A stretch of DNA of 64,000 nt, from NCBI GenBank assembly GCA_050084985.1, contig JBITNC010000001.1, positions 55,180,001 through 55,244,000 of the forward strand, read 5' to 3'. Source of the DNA: Nageia nagi (lineage: Eukaryota; Pinophyta). How positions within the stretch are numbered: position 1 is the first letter of the stretch; the number at the start of each line of letters is the position of its first letter. The notes under the pieces were generated by a model, which saw only the letters and a program-made list of their open reading frames with translations, did not search any database and was not told the origin of the DNA. Positions 22,846-34,754 of this stretch are shown here, in pieces. Both the position numbers and the translations under genes were made by a program.

Positions 22846-23330
22846 TAAAAAGGTCATAATAGAAACTCTTGTTTTGAAGAACCCAAATTTTTCAAGAGAA
22901 TTTATTATGTATGCATATGGAGCACAAAAAAGTGTTGCTACAAATTCTAGCATAAAAGGATGAATAGAAGGAAGAACATCCCATTTCCTTTCATAGCCAA
23001 ATATTGCATGATCATCAAAGAAGGTATTATTTTATTAAAAATTAAGTGTTTTCCATAATGAAAGGACTCAAAAAGTTTAAGCATTATGTATCCCATAATA
23101 AGATTCCTGTATATACTATTCATCCTTATGTAAGAAACTATGTCATTCAAGGAGATATGGGCAAAGGGAAAGTTGGTTGGATTACAAAAAAAATGAAATA
23201 TGGTATAGAAATTAAGCCAACCAAGCTTATTAAGGGAAGGTCTCTCTATAAAAATATGGAAGGGGTTTCATACATGAATATTGTCATAAACGATGAAGAG
23301 CATCTTAATCAAGAAAATGATTGGATAAAA
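22846..23330 (+). pseudogene. Decayed gypsy RNase H (Ty3-type)
   Basis: Continues the RT frame. It includes FIMYAYGAQKSVAT (22900, the FxxYxxA opening) and, after stops, the C-terminal half from 23046: MKGLKKFKHYVSHNKIPVYT, then GKGKVGWITKKMKYGIEIKP. The pattern of a Lys-Phe-x-His-Tyr helix, a His-Pro turn and a Trp-containing strand matches Ty3 RNase H. Active-site acids are largely lost. Confidence 0.65.
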
Positions 23331-23399
23331 TAGTTTATTTTTTATTTTAGAATTAGTAATTGTCTTAAATTTCTAGATATATTCCAAAGAAGAAGATTC

Positions 23400-24620
23400 A
23401 GATTGCAAGCATAGAAGTTTTTGATGATAGATGATCATATTTATAGAAAAAAATTTGATCAAACCTTATTAAGACATGTAACTCATGATGAAGCCCAAAG
23501 AATTTTGCATAAATTTCATTATGGATTCTCTAGAGGACACTATAGTGATCCAACTACTGTAGTAAAAATATTGCAAGCTAGGTACTATTGTCCTACCATA
23601 TTTTAGGATTCATTCAAAATAGCTCAAGAATGTGACAAATGTAGCAGGTATCTAGGAAAAAGAAGACAAGCTGCAATGCTTCTTAAGTCGGTGGTTGTTG
23701 AAGAGCCTTTACAATAATGGAGTCTTGATTTCATTAGGGTTATACATCCAAATTCCTTAGTGGGCCATAAGTTATCCTAACTATAATGGATTATTTCATA
23801 AGATAGTTAGAAGCCTGCCATGTAAGAATGCAAATTGAGATGCAATGATAGAGATGATCAAAAGAATAATTACTCACTTTGGTATCCCATAGACTATTGT
23901 TTCAAATAATGATATTGCATTCGTTGGAGTTAATTTTTCAAAATTTGTTGTTGAGTACAAGATCTACTAGTTATTCTTTTCAAATTACTACCTGCAAGGA
24001 AATGGGTTAGCAAAATCAACAAATAAGAACCTAACTTGGATTATTAAAGGGATAATTAAAGGAAATCCCAAACAATGGCATACATTATTAGACTATGCAT
24101 TATGGGTAGATATGATCAGAATCAAATCAACTATCAAAATATCCCCTTATGCATTGATATATGGAAAAAGACTAGTAATACCAATTCATCTTGAGTTACA
24201 TGCATTGAAAATACTACAAGGGTTGGAAGATTATGATTTTCAACCATTACAAGAGAGATTCGATCAGCTCATGAAATTGGAAGAAGATAGAAACAAAGCA
24301 TATGAGTCTTTCTAGCATTGATAGCAGATAGTTAAGAAGTGGTTTGATAAGAAAACTTCTTCTCAACTTAAGTTTGAAATAGGATATATTATCCTCATAT
24401 GGGATGAGGAAAGAGAAAAGCTAAAGAAACATCTAATTTAATTCCTATACATTGTCCTCAAATGGGATGATTTCACAGTGTAGATATTATTATCTTCAAA
24501 AAAAAAAAAATTAATGCCTGTACATTCTAATTTATGTAGGATTCACTTCTCAAGGAGGTAGGTAGCCATAATGTTAGCATTAACTAAGCATGGTGTGGAG
24601 TTTGACATGTCCAACACAAA
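23400..24620 (+). pseudogene. Decayed gypsy integrase
   Basis: Integrase of the same gypsy pol. The zinc-binding N-terminus (23470-23650) keeps His-x-His and Cys-x-x-Cys parts: LHKFHYGFSRGHYSDPTTVV, LQARYYCPTIF, then AQECDKCSRYLGKRRQAAML. The catalytic core follows with WSLDFI (first Asp kept, about 23723), VSNND (about 23902, where Ser-Asp-Asn-Gly is expected) and NGLAKSTNKNL (about 24004, where Ala-Glu-Ser is expected). So two of the three DDE residues are replaced, by Asn and Lys, both by G-to-A type changes. The C-terminal domain reads KKTSSQLKFEIGYIILIWDE (about 24350), close to the Gly-Asp-x-Val-Leu-x-Trp motif. Ends near 24620. Confidence 0.8.
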
Positions 24621-24960
24621 CTATTCAATCAAAAGGATAATATTTAAGAGGGAGATTTTCTCATAAAACCAACAATCCATGCCCTATCCCCTAATTTAAA
24701 TTTGGATCACTTGAAATCAATGTATTCTTGCATGTCATCCATGATGTCACACTTTGTACAAACCCCAACATTTCTTAGTTTTTCAATGTAATTAATAGAC
24801 ATAAATCACAACCTTTATGTAAATCAAACATACTCCCTATTCTTCACTTTGCAATTTCAAAGTACAAGTTTTCAAGAGAACTAGAGCTTAGAACCTACAA
24901 AGTAAGTTAAGTGAGAAAAAAGAGAGTTTTCAAAGCTTTATCTTATGAGGTTTAATATTT
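24621..24960 (+). other. Spacer after integrase, no gene
   Basis: AT-rich, no motif seen. It separates integrase from the long downstream frame. Confidence 0.4.
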
Positions 24961-27900
24961 TTGATGCTAACTCATGCTGTAAAGAAGATAATAGACACAA
25001 TGATGGCTACCAAGGAACCAATAGTAATTAAACAAGGAGTGGAAGTCGATCTTATTGTGATTCAAGAAGAATATATTGAGAATTCTCCCATTGTTAACTT
25101 GATAAAGATGGGATTCATCAATCATATGGATCCTTGGCATGTTAATCCCATGAGAATCCTATTACAGCACCTAAATCTTTAGGTCATGGGAAAATGTAAA
25201 TCATTAGTTGAGTCTAAGAGGAATGTCATGATAGAACAAGGCCTTATATATTATGTGCCCTATGAATACTTCACCTATCCTAAGTTGCTATATGTTATCC
25301 CACTCAAGAATAGCCCATAAGGGTATGAAATTAGAGCTTTCAAGGAGCAATAACCAATTAAGGTATAATATGGGTACCAACCTAAAGTTTTTCTAGATTA
25401 TTCACCTAAGGCCATCATGCATGCATTTGCATTCTCGACCTACTAGACCTTCCACATCAAAAAGAAAACTGATTTGAAATATGAGAAGGTGGATTTTTAT
25501 TGAAATGAGGTAGAGATATTGGACTGGATTGATGAAAGGTATGAGGGAAGGTGCACAAAACTTCTTAGAGCTATGACATCACCTCCTTCAAGAAGTATCA
25601 AGATAGAAAGGTCCTGTAAGCATTGGCAGTTATTCTTAGGAAAAAGACCTAGATAGAAGTAGATGAATCCATGATGAGAATGGCCTATAATATCAAAGAG
25701 GTCCATATCTGCTATGATTTTTCTACTTTAATTTTGAATGAGGAAAGGAAAATTATTTTTAAAATAGAAAACTTAGACTTCTAGCATTCATCCTATTTAT
25801 GGTGGCTCATAGTCCTTCAAAATCTAGAGGTACTGGTGGAGGGAGGACTTCAGGTTGAACCAATGACTCTAACTACAGCACCTATGCCAATTGATTTGAG
25901 ATTCTTAATGCTGATAAAGCTTCATAACTCATATTATGAGTTTATGTAAAAGTTCCATGCATCAATAGTGTAGGTTCTAACTGAGAAGGTTGCTCACAAA
26001 TTATGTTAGACCATGCAGGAGCTATAAGGAGGCAACAAAATCGAGGACTAGTATCTAATGAAAAAAAGAACTATTATAATGAGCTATGGATATTTTAAAA
26101 ATCCATTTTTCCTACCCAAATTTATTACCCCCCAATTTTATTCTATAGAAATGGGTAGGCAAATGTATTCCATAGAAATAAAATATGGGTTTGTGGGTAA
26201 TTTCAAACCCATTGTAAATATACCTACCATTACTAAAAAGTTTACATTGATAGAAATAGAGTGTAAATAGAGTATAGTTGATTTTATTATAAAAAAATTC
26301 AAGTTAGAAATGGTAGACTCTCCTTAGCTATATGATCCACCAAGAGAAATTATAAAAATTATCAAGTCAAATAAAAAGAACCTAGGTTTTGCCCATGAAC
26401 CCCAGTCCCATGTTGAATATTTTATCAATCAAACTAAAGAGGAAGGTGAGGCATCCCCAAAATTGGAATTTGAAGCTTTGAATAAAGTTTGGTTGACCCT
26501 TGAAGGTATTAAAAAATATAAAAACTAAGAGGTTATATAGTAAGAGTTTGCCTTGAATGTAGAGGTTTTAACCCAGTTAAGGAATGAGTTGGGTTAGGGC
26601 CCTAATAAAATTAATTATTTTACCAAATTTAGATTTGAATATACCACCAAGATTCATCACATTGAAAAATAGTTTTTTGGTGAATTCTAATATGATAAGT
26701 ATTGGGAAACTTAGTATATGCAAGACCTATTATCGAAGATAGGTAAACCACTCCTAGCCAACTTTTGAGGAGTATCAATGAAAGGTAATCAACCAAGAAA
26801 TACATCAAAAAAATGATTGAAAAATAAGAGGGAAGTAGGTGAATCATTTGGTTCATGGTAGCCATTGAAAAATAAGAAGAGAACTCAAGTTGAAATAATT
26901 TTTGCTTCTTAAGAATCCTCTCCGAAGAAGAGAAGAAAGATCTAAACTTTGGTATAGGATCAAGCACAACAAGCCCTATAGAAGGAAGAGATACCCAAAA
27001 AGAAACCCTAGACCTCACAACCATGGGTAACCAAGAGTACACAAACTCCATCTCCTTGAATGAGTCATGAAATTCTAGAACCAATCATGGAAAATATAGA
27101 GATGTTAGATTACAAAGATATTCAAAATCCCAAAAGCATAGACACTATTATATACAAAAATGCATGGGAAGAAATAAGGGATGAAGTGGAACAAGGAGGC
27201 AATGTACTAGGCATAGGTGATACTACACTAGCTAAAGGTTAAACGGATGGAGATGGAGATCATGATGATGATAAGGATCCCAAGAAGATGAAAGACTTCA
27301 ACCCTAAGGATAGGACACTTGAGAAGAAGAAGCCTTATGAAGAGGAAGAAGAAGATGATGTACAAATAGCCACTTCCATAAAGAAGACATCAAAAGAGAC
27401 TGCATAAGACACATTAGCATCCAATTCAAGGGTAAGTGCATCCCCACATTCTTTAATTTCTTTTTCCATAACATCACAAGAGGAACTAAAAAGTATATTT
27501 TCCACTCAAATTATAGAGCCCATTGATAAGGAAACATTTGTGAATAAACTCCCTATGCTACTAGAGAAATAATCAAGAATTTTAAGCAAAGTGATAGAAA
27601 TACGAGATATTAAAATTGCTCGGATGCCTTTCAAAGAGTGGCAATTGGATATAACCCCAACATTAGTGATAAATTTAAATAAGCAAAGTGCTTCAGCTAT
27701 AAATCAATCTCAATGGTAGCTAACAAAAGCCTCTAATCCATGGAGAACAAAATTGATAAATTAAATAAAAAGATAGACCAATACAAGAAGGACTACTCCC
27801 TTAAGGATAAAATAGTAATTGGGTTGTAGAAGCATAATAAAGATTTAATAGAGAAGCTAGACAAGTAGAAATCCAAGTTTCAGAAGATCCTAGAATAAAA

Positions 27901-28560
27901 TAAGGTTGACATGGAAAATGTAAAGAAATAAATAGAAGATCTAAAGGCTCAAGCCACCATAATAGATAATAAAAAAACTCAATAGATTGAAGAGGAGTTG
28001 AAGAAAGTAGTAGCAAAAACTAAAGTACTTAATGATGATATGATAAAACTACTACAAATTGTTAAAAAATTTAGAAAATCCCTAGTTAAGCAAATAGGAG
28101 AAAGACTGGTAAGTTTATCACACTTGCAATTATTGAAGAATTAAATAGAAAAAGCTTTTCAAAAGTATATTGCTTAGGCTACTCTACATAAGTTGGCCTT
28201 AGATGTGCCCAGTTTAGTAATTAAAGGAATGCAAAGTTGGTTGAAAGCCTTGACCAAAAATTATTTAACTACCATCACTCCAAGGCTAAGTAAAATAATT
28301 TTGAGCATAACCAAGGATGTTTATGAGTTGTAGGATCTAGTGTTTGGTATAGATATTCAAAAACAAAAATTGAAGATAGAGCTTGGTTTTATTAATAAAT
28401 TCTTTCATTCTTTGGTTGAATTAAAGTCTCTCAAATTATAGGAACAACAAGATGTGCAGGGTAGTGTCATTTGGTGCATGGTAAATACCATACAATTTTT
28501 GGAATAGTCTTTTTTGAGAAACAAATATCATATTTATAAGAAATAAATGACCTAGATCAT
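24961..28560 (+). pseudogene. Long decayed frame downstream of integrase, unrecognised
   Basis: Up to ~1200 codons on the plus strand with many stops (mostly TAG and TAA) and a few frameshifts. The first piece is open at 24961-25182, then continues to about 25550 in the same frame (RNVMIEQGLIYYVPYEYFTY, YGYQPKVFLDYSPKAIMHAF). A middle piece (26058-26270) has KNPFFLPKFITPQFYSIEMG. From 26880 to 27400 it is charged and low-complexity, with a basic patch SSPKKRRK and an acidic run EEEEEDD near 27340. From about 27730 to 28130 there is a heptad-like coiled coil (NKIDKLNKKIDQYKKDY, IEEELKKVVAKTKVLNDDM). It sits where Athila-like elements carry an env-like frame, in the same orientation as pol. It has no signal peptide or membrane segment that I can see. 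I do not recognise it; a gag-like or plant-mobile-domain-type protein of a second nested element is equally possible. Confidence 0.45.
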
Positions 28561-30909
28561 GTGGTAATTGTAAGGTTTTTATATGCCAAAAGATTGAAGA
28601 ATGTGCTAATAAGTTTTAGAGAAAATATAATCAAACTACAAGCATGCCCTATTTTTTCATAGATAGATTTAAAAGATTTATATAGAAAACTCTAGTATTT
28701 GCTCCCTAATAATTAATTCCATCATGTAAAACTCCTACAAAAGTTGCATCTGGATAGGTAAGTGGTAACAGTAAGTAAAGGTTTGATTTTCAAGTAGGCT
28801 AAGACCTCGAGAGCTACCAAAAGATTGTTATTCTTTCATAATCATAATTTGAAAATAGGGTAACATTCTTCCATTATTTATTCTTTATTATTTCATTCCT
28901 TTCAACTAAACTCATTCATAATTCCTATTTCCTAATCCCCTTTCATGACCTTGTAAATATTGAAGTGATCTTTGTTATTTATACTTAGTTAATTTTATCA
29001 AAGTTTTGCTTAAAATTTGGGTGCTATCAATAGTCTAGGTGCTATCATGTAAATAGGTCTTAAATAGTTTTGGTAACTTAACCTCTATCTTGTTCAAAAG
29101 TGAGTGTTGTCATGTAAATAACTCCAAAAGGTTAGTCATTGTTCAATCAGGTATGTTTTGGTAATAGTGTATAGGTTTGAGGTTATAAGGCACTATAAAA
29201 ACATCTAAGTAATATCCAAGAAGTGTTGAAATATGTTTGAGAAATATCATAGCATGTAAGGGAAATAAATGTCTAGGTCTAATTTAGGTACCGTAAAAAT
29301 CTAAGTCTTTCTAGGAAATATTATAAATATGAGTCTCTATTGAGTCAAAATTAGTCAAAGTTACCAATGGGTAATATTGTAAATCCTATGGATTTTGAGA
29401 GAAAAAGTTCCATCATGTGTCAGAAATTAGTGGGAGTTATTGTAAGAAGTGCATCCTCTAGGACCCATCAATTTTAAGTGATGATGTCATATATTTTTTT
29501 TAAAAATAGTAGGTACTAACATAGTCTTTAGTGGGTACTACATAGAGAATGATTCAATGGGAGATATTTTAGGAAAAACTAGCAAATAGATCCCACCAAT
29601 TTTGAGTGATTACATCAAATATTTTACCAAACATTGATGGGTGTTAAAGTAAGACTCTGCCATGACTAAACCCTACAAAAGGTAAATAGAACCCACCATA
29701 CTAAGAAATGAATAATGAGTTAAGAAGAACACCTAGGTCCACTTAATCATGAGTGTTTGATCCTCAGGGATCTGTCAATGTGTCAATCATGACTCATTTC
29801 CACATGATAGTATAAGTTTTTCCTTGGATTTCAATGCTACATTCTTCATTGCCCTCACTATTCCATGCAACCCAAAACTACAATGATTGCCATAAATGGT
29901 TGGAGAGAGTTAGATGTTTTTCAATAGAATATAAGGGTAATTTGTACCAATCAAGCTAGTGCACCATGCCTTCACAATTAGCTATAGTCATATTAATATG
30001 TGGTCAACAATAAATCATAAGGATTACGATTGGGAAGTATAGCAGTTTAGAGATAATAAATTTCCAAACCTTGGCACTAATTATACTTAGTTACTATGTA
30101 ATTTAACATAGTTGTAATTATGATTTGTACATTTGTAAATAGTTTTTTACACTATTATTAGTTAATAGAGTAATTAATGTAATAATGGTGGAAAACCACC
30201 TAGTTGCAAATGTAAATATATAAATAATGGATTGTTATAGGTCCAAAGATTGAATATTCTAGCAAATTTGCCTAGCATATAAGATGCTTTAGGAGAGATA
30301 ATAAAATACAATGAGGCTTTTCTCTTCACAGTTTGTGGTTGTTCATTATGTTTTGATAAATGTTATGCATGAAGTATTTTCTTAAGTTGTGGTTGTGTAT
30401 TGTGATTATGAGACCCCAAGAGTAAGATAGTTTGCTATTCATAATCTTGGCTATGGATTGCTACCTGTGTGGTAATGCCTAGGGTAGTTAGTTTTAGTTT
30501 ACTTTCTTTATATTGCTTATTTGTCTATTTCCTATTACACTTATCTTTTATCTCTTTCCAAATACTTTTGATCTTACTAGAGATAAGAACCAACCTATAA
30601 TCCAAAGATTAAGCAAAAAACCCAAATGAGTGCACTCTCCCACCACCTTATGCTCTTTCAAGGACCCTACTATTACAATAAATGAAGAACACGACTAGAA
30701 CAAACCCTTGATGTTACATTATATTGATCAATAGTATCCAAGATACTTTAAAATATGAACCATGTTAAATAATAGAGCATTTGATATAACACATGGTATC
30801 ACATTGTAATATCAACTTTATCTTGACATTTATAATATTACAATAATCCATTTAGGAATTCTTAATATGATTTGTTAAATAAATAATAATTTATTTTTAG
30901 GCATCTACA
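28561..30909. mobile_element. LTR-like non-coding region
   Basis: No frames. Contains two diverged copies of a roughly 130-bp unit (acccatcaattttaagtgat near 29463, cccaccaattttgagtgatt near 29593), a TATA-like atataaataatgg at 30216 and a T-rich tail resembling the tail at 21700-21850 (agagataagaacc against agataaggaacc). The end gcatctaca (30901-30909) closes a 169-bp direct repeat shared with 38439-38609. On the minus strand that is TGTAGATGC, a gypsy LTR opening. Orientation is therefore unresolved; more than one LTR may be nested here. Confidence 0.4.
30741..30909. repeat. 169-bp direct repeat, copy 1
   Basis: Starts agatacttt and ends gcatctaca. About 80-85% similar by eye to 38441-38609. 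Read on the minus strand it begins TGTAGATGCC, like an LTR start. Confidence 0.75.
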
Positions 30910-32470
30910 TTTTTCCCTCTTTGGATATGAAATGAAAAATATTAAAATTGCATAATCCAAAGAAGTTTAAAGAAGAGAAGAAAAATTTCAATAGTAAAGT
31001 GGACTTCCCTTTTTCAATTGATATGTGAGTATGATATGTCTTTTGTCCACTTTTGGTATTGTATTTCCTCTTACTCTAACTTCTTTTAGGAATCAAACCA
31101 AAAATTGAAATCTATGTATGAGGAGAGTACCTCTATTTAGGTCCTACTCTCCTAGATAATACCTTTTTTAGAACAATCCAATATAATACACATATAGATC
31201 ACATACAATGAAATAATAATCAATTTAACTAAAAAGGATGAAATAAATATTATATCCATTATTTTACTATGGTTACTAAGACACATAATTCTATTGAACC
31301 ATGATTATCAAGCTAATGAGATCCTTTGATGCCCCAAGCTTGGAATAACTTGTAATTTATGAGAGATTTTGCTCATGGAGTGACCATGGCCTTGAAAACA
31401 TTTGTTAGCACAATATTGAATTTTTTATCCATCATTGAGGTAATTTCATTTGAACTTTTGTAAAAGTACCTAATATTAAAATATACTTTAGCCTTACTCT
31501 ACAATTTAGCATATTTTATGCCATTGCAATGATTTATTTTATTGATTTTCAAAGTAAAAGTACACCATTAATAATAATAGTTTCATAAAATTTTGTAACC
31601 ATATATTTTGCAATTTTATTTAACATTCCTATTATAGTGCATATGTATGAAATAATGGCATTTTCAAATATATATTCAAATAATTATAGCATGTCTAATT
31701 TGTATTGAATTTATAGTAGACATATGTTGTTAATAACATAAAAATAATAATATCAAATCTATAATTTTGAATCACAATCCATTACCAGCAAGTTATATCA
31801 TTTGGCATCATGAAAATTGTGAAGGATCATTTCCACAAAATACATTAATTTTTGCATAAGCACTATTTTGACCCATTTTGATTCTATATGCCTTTGGTCT
31901 TTGCATAGGTCATATAAGCATAACATTGTCTATTTTGAACCATAAAAACCATGATAGCATTACTGATATTTGAAAGAAACTATAATTTGTTTTTAATCAT
32001 GCTATTAACAGCATTGAAATGGTAGAATTGAACATTCAAAAAATAGCATATTCAATTGGTATTGAGACATTGCAATTTAAATATTCAATGTTCTAAAAAT
32101 ATGTGTATATATAAAAATTAAAACTTTGCACATGATTTTTATTTTTACCTGATATTTCAATTTATAATTTCACCTTTTCCAACATGTAACATCAATCATA
32201 ACCATTTATTTTGAACTAGCAAAAATAGAATTACAAACTAGCACTTGAATCATTTGCCAATTTTTCATAAATCATGTTGTTAACAGTGTTCATTTAATAT
32301 AAATAATTATAAGAAATGGAAGATAATCAATTTCACTATGAATGCATAATGTAAATATTTTATGTTACCATATTTATCATTTATGATCATTATGCATTAA
32401 ATTGGACAACAATTTCACATTTTGGACATTGTTGATAGCGTGGAATTGGGAAAATTAAATTTTCAAAAAG
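30910..32470. other. No gene seen
   Basis: AT-rich DNA without frames or clear repeats. Confidence 0.45.
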
Positions 32471-32473
32471 AGA

Positions 32474-33660
32474 TTGTTGCTACAAGTGTGGTTAGATGAA
32501 AATATAGTTGTGATTCAACCTATGGAACTCCATAGGTCTAGGGAGGATCCAATAGTTATTCCTTTAACTTGTTGGATTTTGAGACTTTATGGATATAGGT
32601 CTCCATATACCTTGGAGGCTATGCAATGGGAGATTGACCTATTATGGGTTTCATATGTAGATTATGTGTGGGAGGAGGATGCCCACCAAATTGGCTGGGT
32701 GAGGAAACCATGCTTCCTTTAGAATAGAAGGAAACTCATAAAGTCATACTTTCCACATGTGCTAAGGCAATTCAATATTCGATAAGGTATTCCACCTATC
32801 CTAGTCTACTACATCTCCAGAGAGTGGAGAGGGATGCCCCACTAGGGGCCTACATTATACTAGCATAGATTACCATATAAAAGGAGCCACTCATCTTGGA
32901 CCCTATAAAGCCCACTTTTATGGCTTTGAGTACCATGAGGGCCCTACTAGGGATGAATGAGGAGGATGAGGATGAGGATATGGATACCACTCCTTCAAAG
33001 GGGTATTCCAATGAGGGCCCATAGAATATTGATAATCCTATGCATGAAATCCTAGTATAGAAGTAGCCATTCATTTTAGTACTAGGACTAGAGGATTTGG
33101 TTGAGGTTGTTCCACTTATCTTGTTAGGTAAAACCCTATGACATACTTGTAGGTTTATGACATGTTTAAATTTTTTTTGTTAACATGCTATGAAAAATAA
33201 ACAAACTTATGACCTTTATGTGTTCTAAAGGAGAAACATATACTCAAATCATTTCCCTAAAGGTAAGGATTGAAATACTGAAGTCTTTTGAGGCTATGTT
33301 TCTAGAATTGCAATTATAGCTATCCACTCTTTAGTCCACACTTGCAGTGAGGGATGCATAAATAGCATCCATGGATCAATCTTTGAAGAGGTTGCAGGAG
33401 AAAGTGGAGATGCCCCAATCCAATGAGTAGTGGACCTTTATTTAGTAACTTATGGACAAAATAGAGAAGAGAGATAAAGATATTATTATACTTAGTAGCA
33501 AATATGAGAGAGCCAAGGAAATAATGGCCTCTCATGGTGTTAGCTCTAGTGAAGTATCAGGTGGGATATCCATTTCTGGATGGAGTAATGGCCTTAGGAG
33601 GGTTTATAGGCCTAGTGACATGGGGAGTAGTGGCATGCTACTAGGTTGTATATTATATAT
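32474..33660 (+). pseudogene. Plant-mobile-domain-like remnant with coiled coil
   Basis: Open at 32474-32722, then readable with stops to about 33640. N-terminal part has TCWILRLYGYRSPYTLEAMQ, WVSYVDYVWEEDAHQIGW, and near 32755 the piece SYFPHVLRQFNIR followed by GIPP. The Val-Leu-Arg-Gln-Phe-x-x-x-Gln-x-Ile-Pro-Pro pattern is characteristic of the plant mobile domain (aminotransferase-like, PMD) proteins that ride on plant transposons. Then come an acidic run (NEEDEDEDMD, 32960) and a helical end (SLKRLQEKVEMPQ near 33381, MDKIEKRDKDIIILSSKYER at 33452) suggesting a coiled coil, and a Ser/Gly-rich tail. Identity rests on one motif and overall order, so it is tentative. Confidence 0.45.
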
Positions 33661-34740
33661 AACCATTTTTATCTCCTAATTGTGAATGCATGTCCCATTT
33701 TATGTTATTTTATTTTGAGTGAATAATTTTCTTATTTATATAGTTGTACTTATATAATTTGTACTTAGAATTTCAAAACACAAGTTTCAAATTTTTGAGA
33801 TAGCAAACCATGCATATAACTTAATATTTTTATTTACTACAAAAAATAAGAATTCAACCTAAGAAATGAATGCAAGTACATAATAAAAATAATGGATAAA
33901 CTCATACTAATTTATAACCCATACATAATAAATATAATGGATACACTCAAACCAATTTATAACCCATATTCAATCTCAAACTCACAAATGAACTTAATAT
34001 AGGGTCCATTATTTGCAACACATAAATAATTATGAATATACACTAGCTTTTCTATTTTATTGAACTTAAAACCTAACAATATACCCTTAAAACATCCTAG
34101 CAGTCCTTAAGGATAAAGGATATACTATTTATTTTAATTTTGGTTTGGTAGATGCATGCCCTTAATGGTGCAAAAATAGTTGCATGTTGTTAATGATGTG
34201 GGTTTTGAATAATTTGAAATAGAAATATATGAGGGACCCATTCAAAATATATCTAAGATATAGATAAAACCATGACATGACTTCTATGATAATGAAAAAT
34301 ACACATTTAACCATTCAAAAAATAACCTACTTATGATACACTACAATTTTTGAACTTTCAATTTTAAGCAATAAATTTGTGTACCTAGGATGGTTTAGCA
34401 ACCCATATGTATTTTGTAGATGCAAGTAAAAAAATAGGTACCTTTCTTGTAGTGTAATTTACATCATTGATAACATGAAAATAGCCTTGCATGTCATTAG
34501 TAGCATTCTTTCTATAAGCTTCATCATTGTGCTTTGTTTTCCCTTTAGCATAGCTCTTGCTTGTTTCTGATGTTCCCTACATTCTTTTATGTTAGGGAAA
34601 TAATAATTCATACAATGTGAAGTACTTATCAAACCAATGAAACCTTTTGGTTGTTGAGTTATCTTTGGTCAAGGGTTCGTAAATATCTCCAACTATCCAT
34701 TATCAAGATGTACATATCCTTCTTCTACTTGAGGATTATC
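33661..34740. other. No gene; possible small CACTA-like insert
   Basis: AT-rich. Two 45-bp units at 33878-33968 (acataataaa at 33878 and 33923). Ends resembling CACTA termini occur at 33835 (tactacaaaaaa) and 34443-34454 (ttcttgtagtg), but flanking triplets differ (att, taa), so an element is not shown. Confidence 0.35.
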
Positions 34741-34754
34741 ATCCATCTAAATCA

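Noticed and set aside
33835-34454. Possible small CACTA element (tactacaaaaaa ... ttcttgtagtg)
   Set aside because: The inverted ends match for only about ten bases, and the flanking triplets (att and taa) are not a target duplication.
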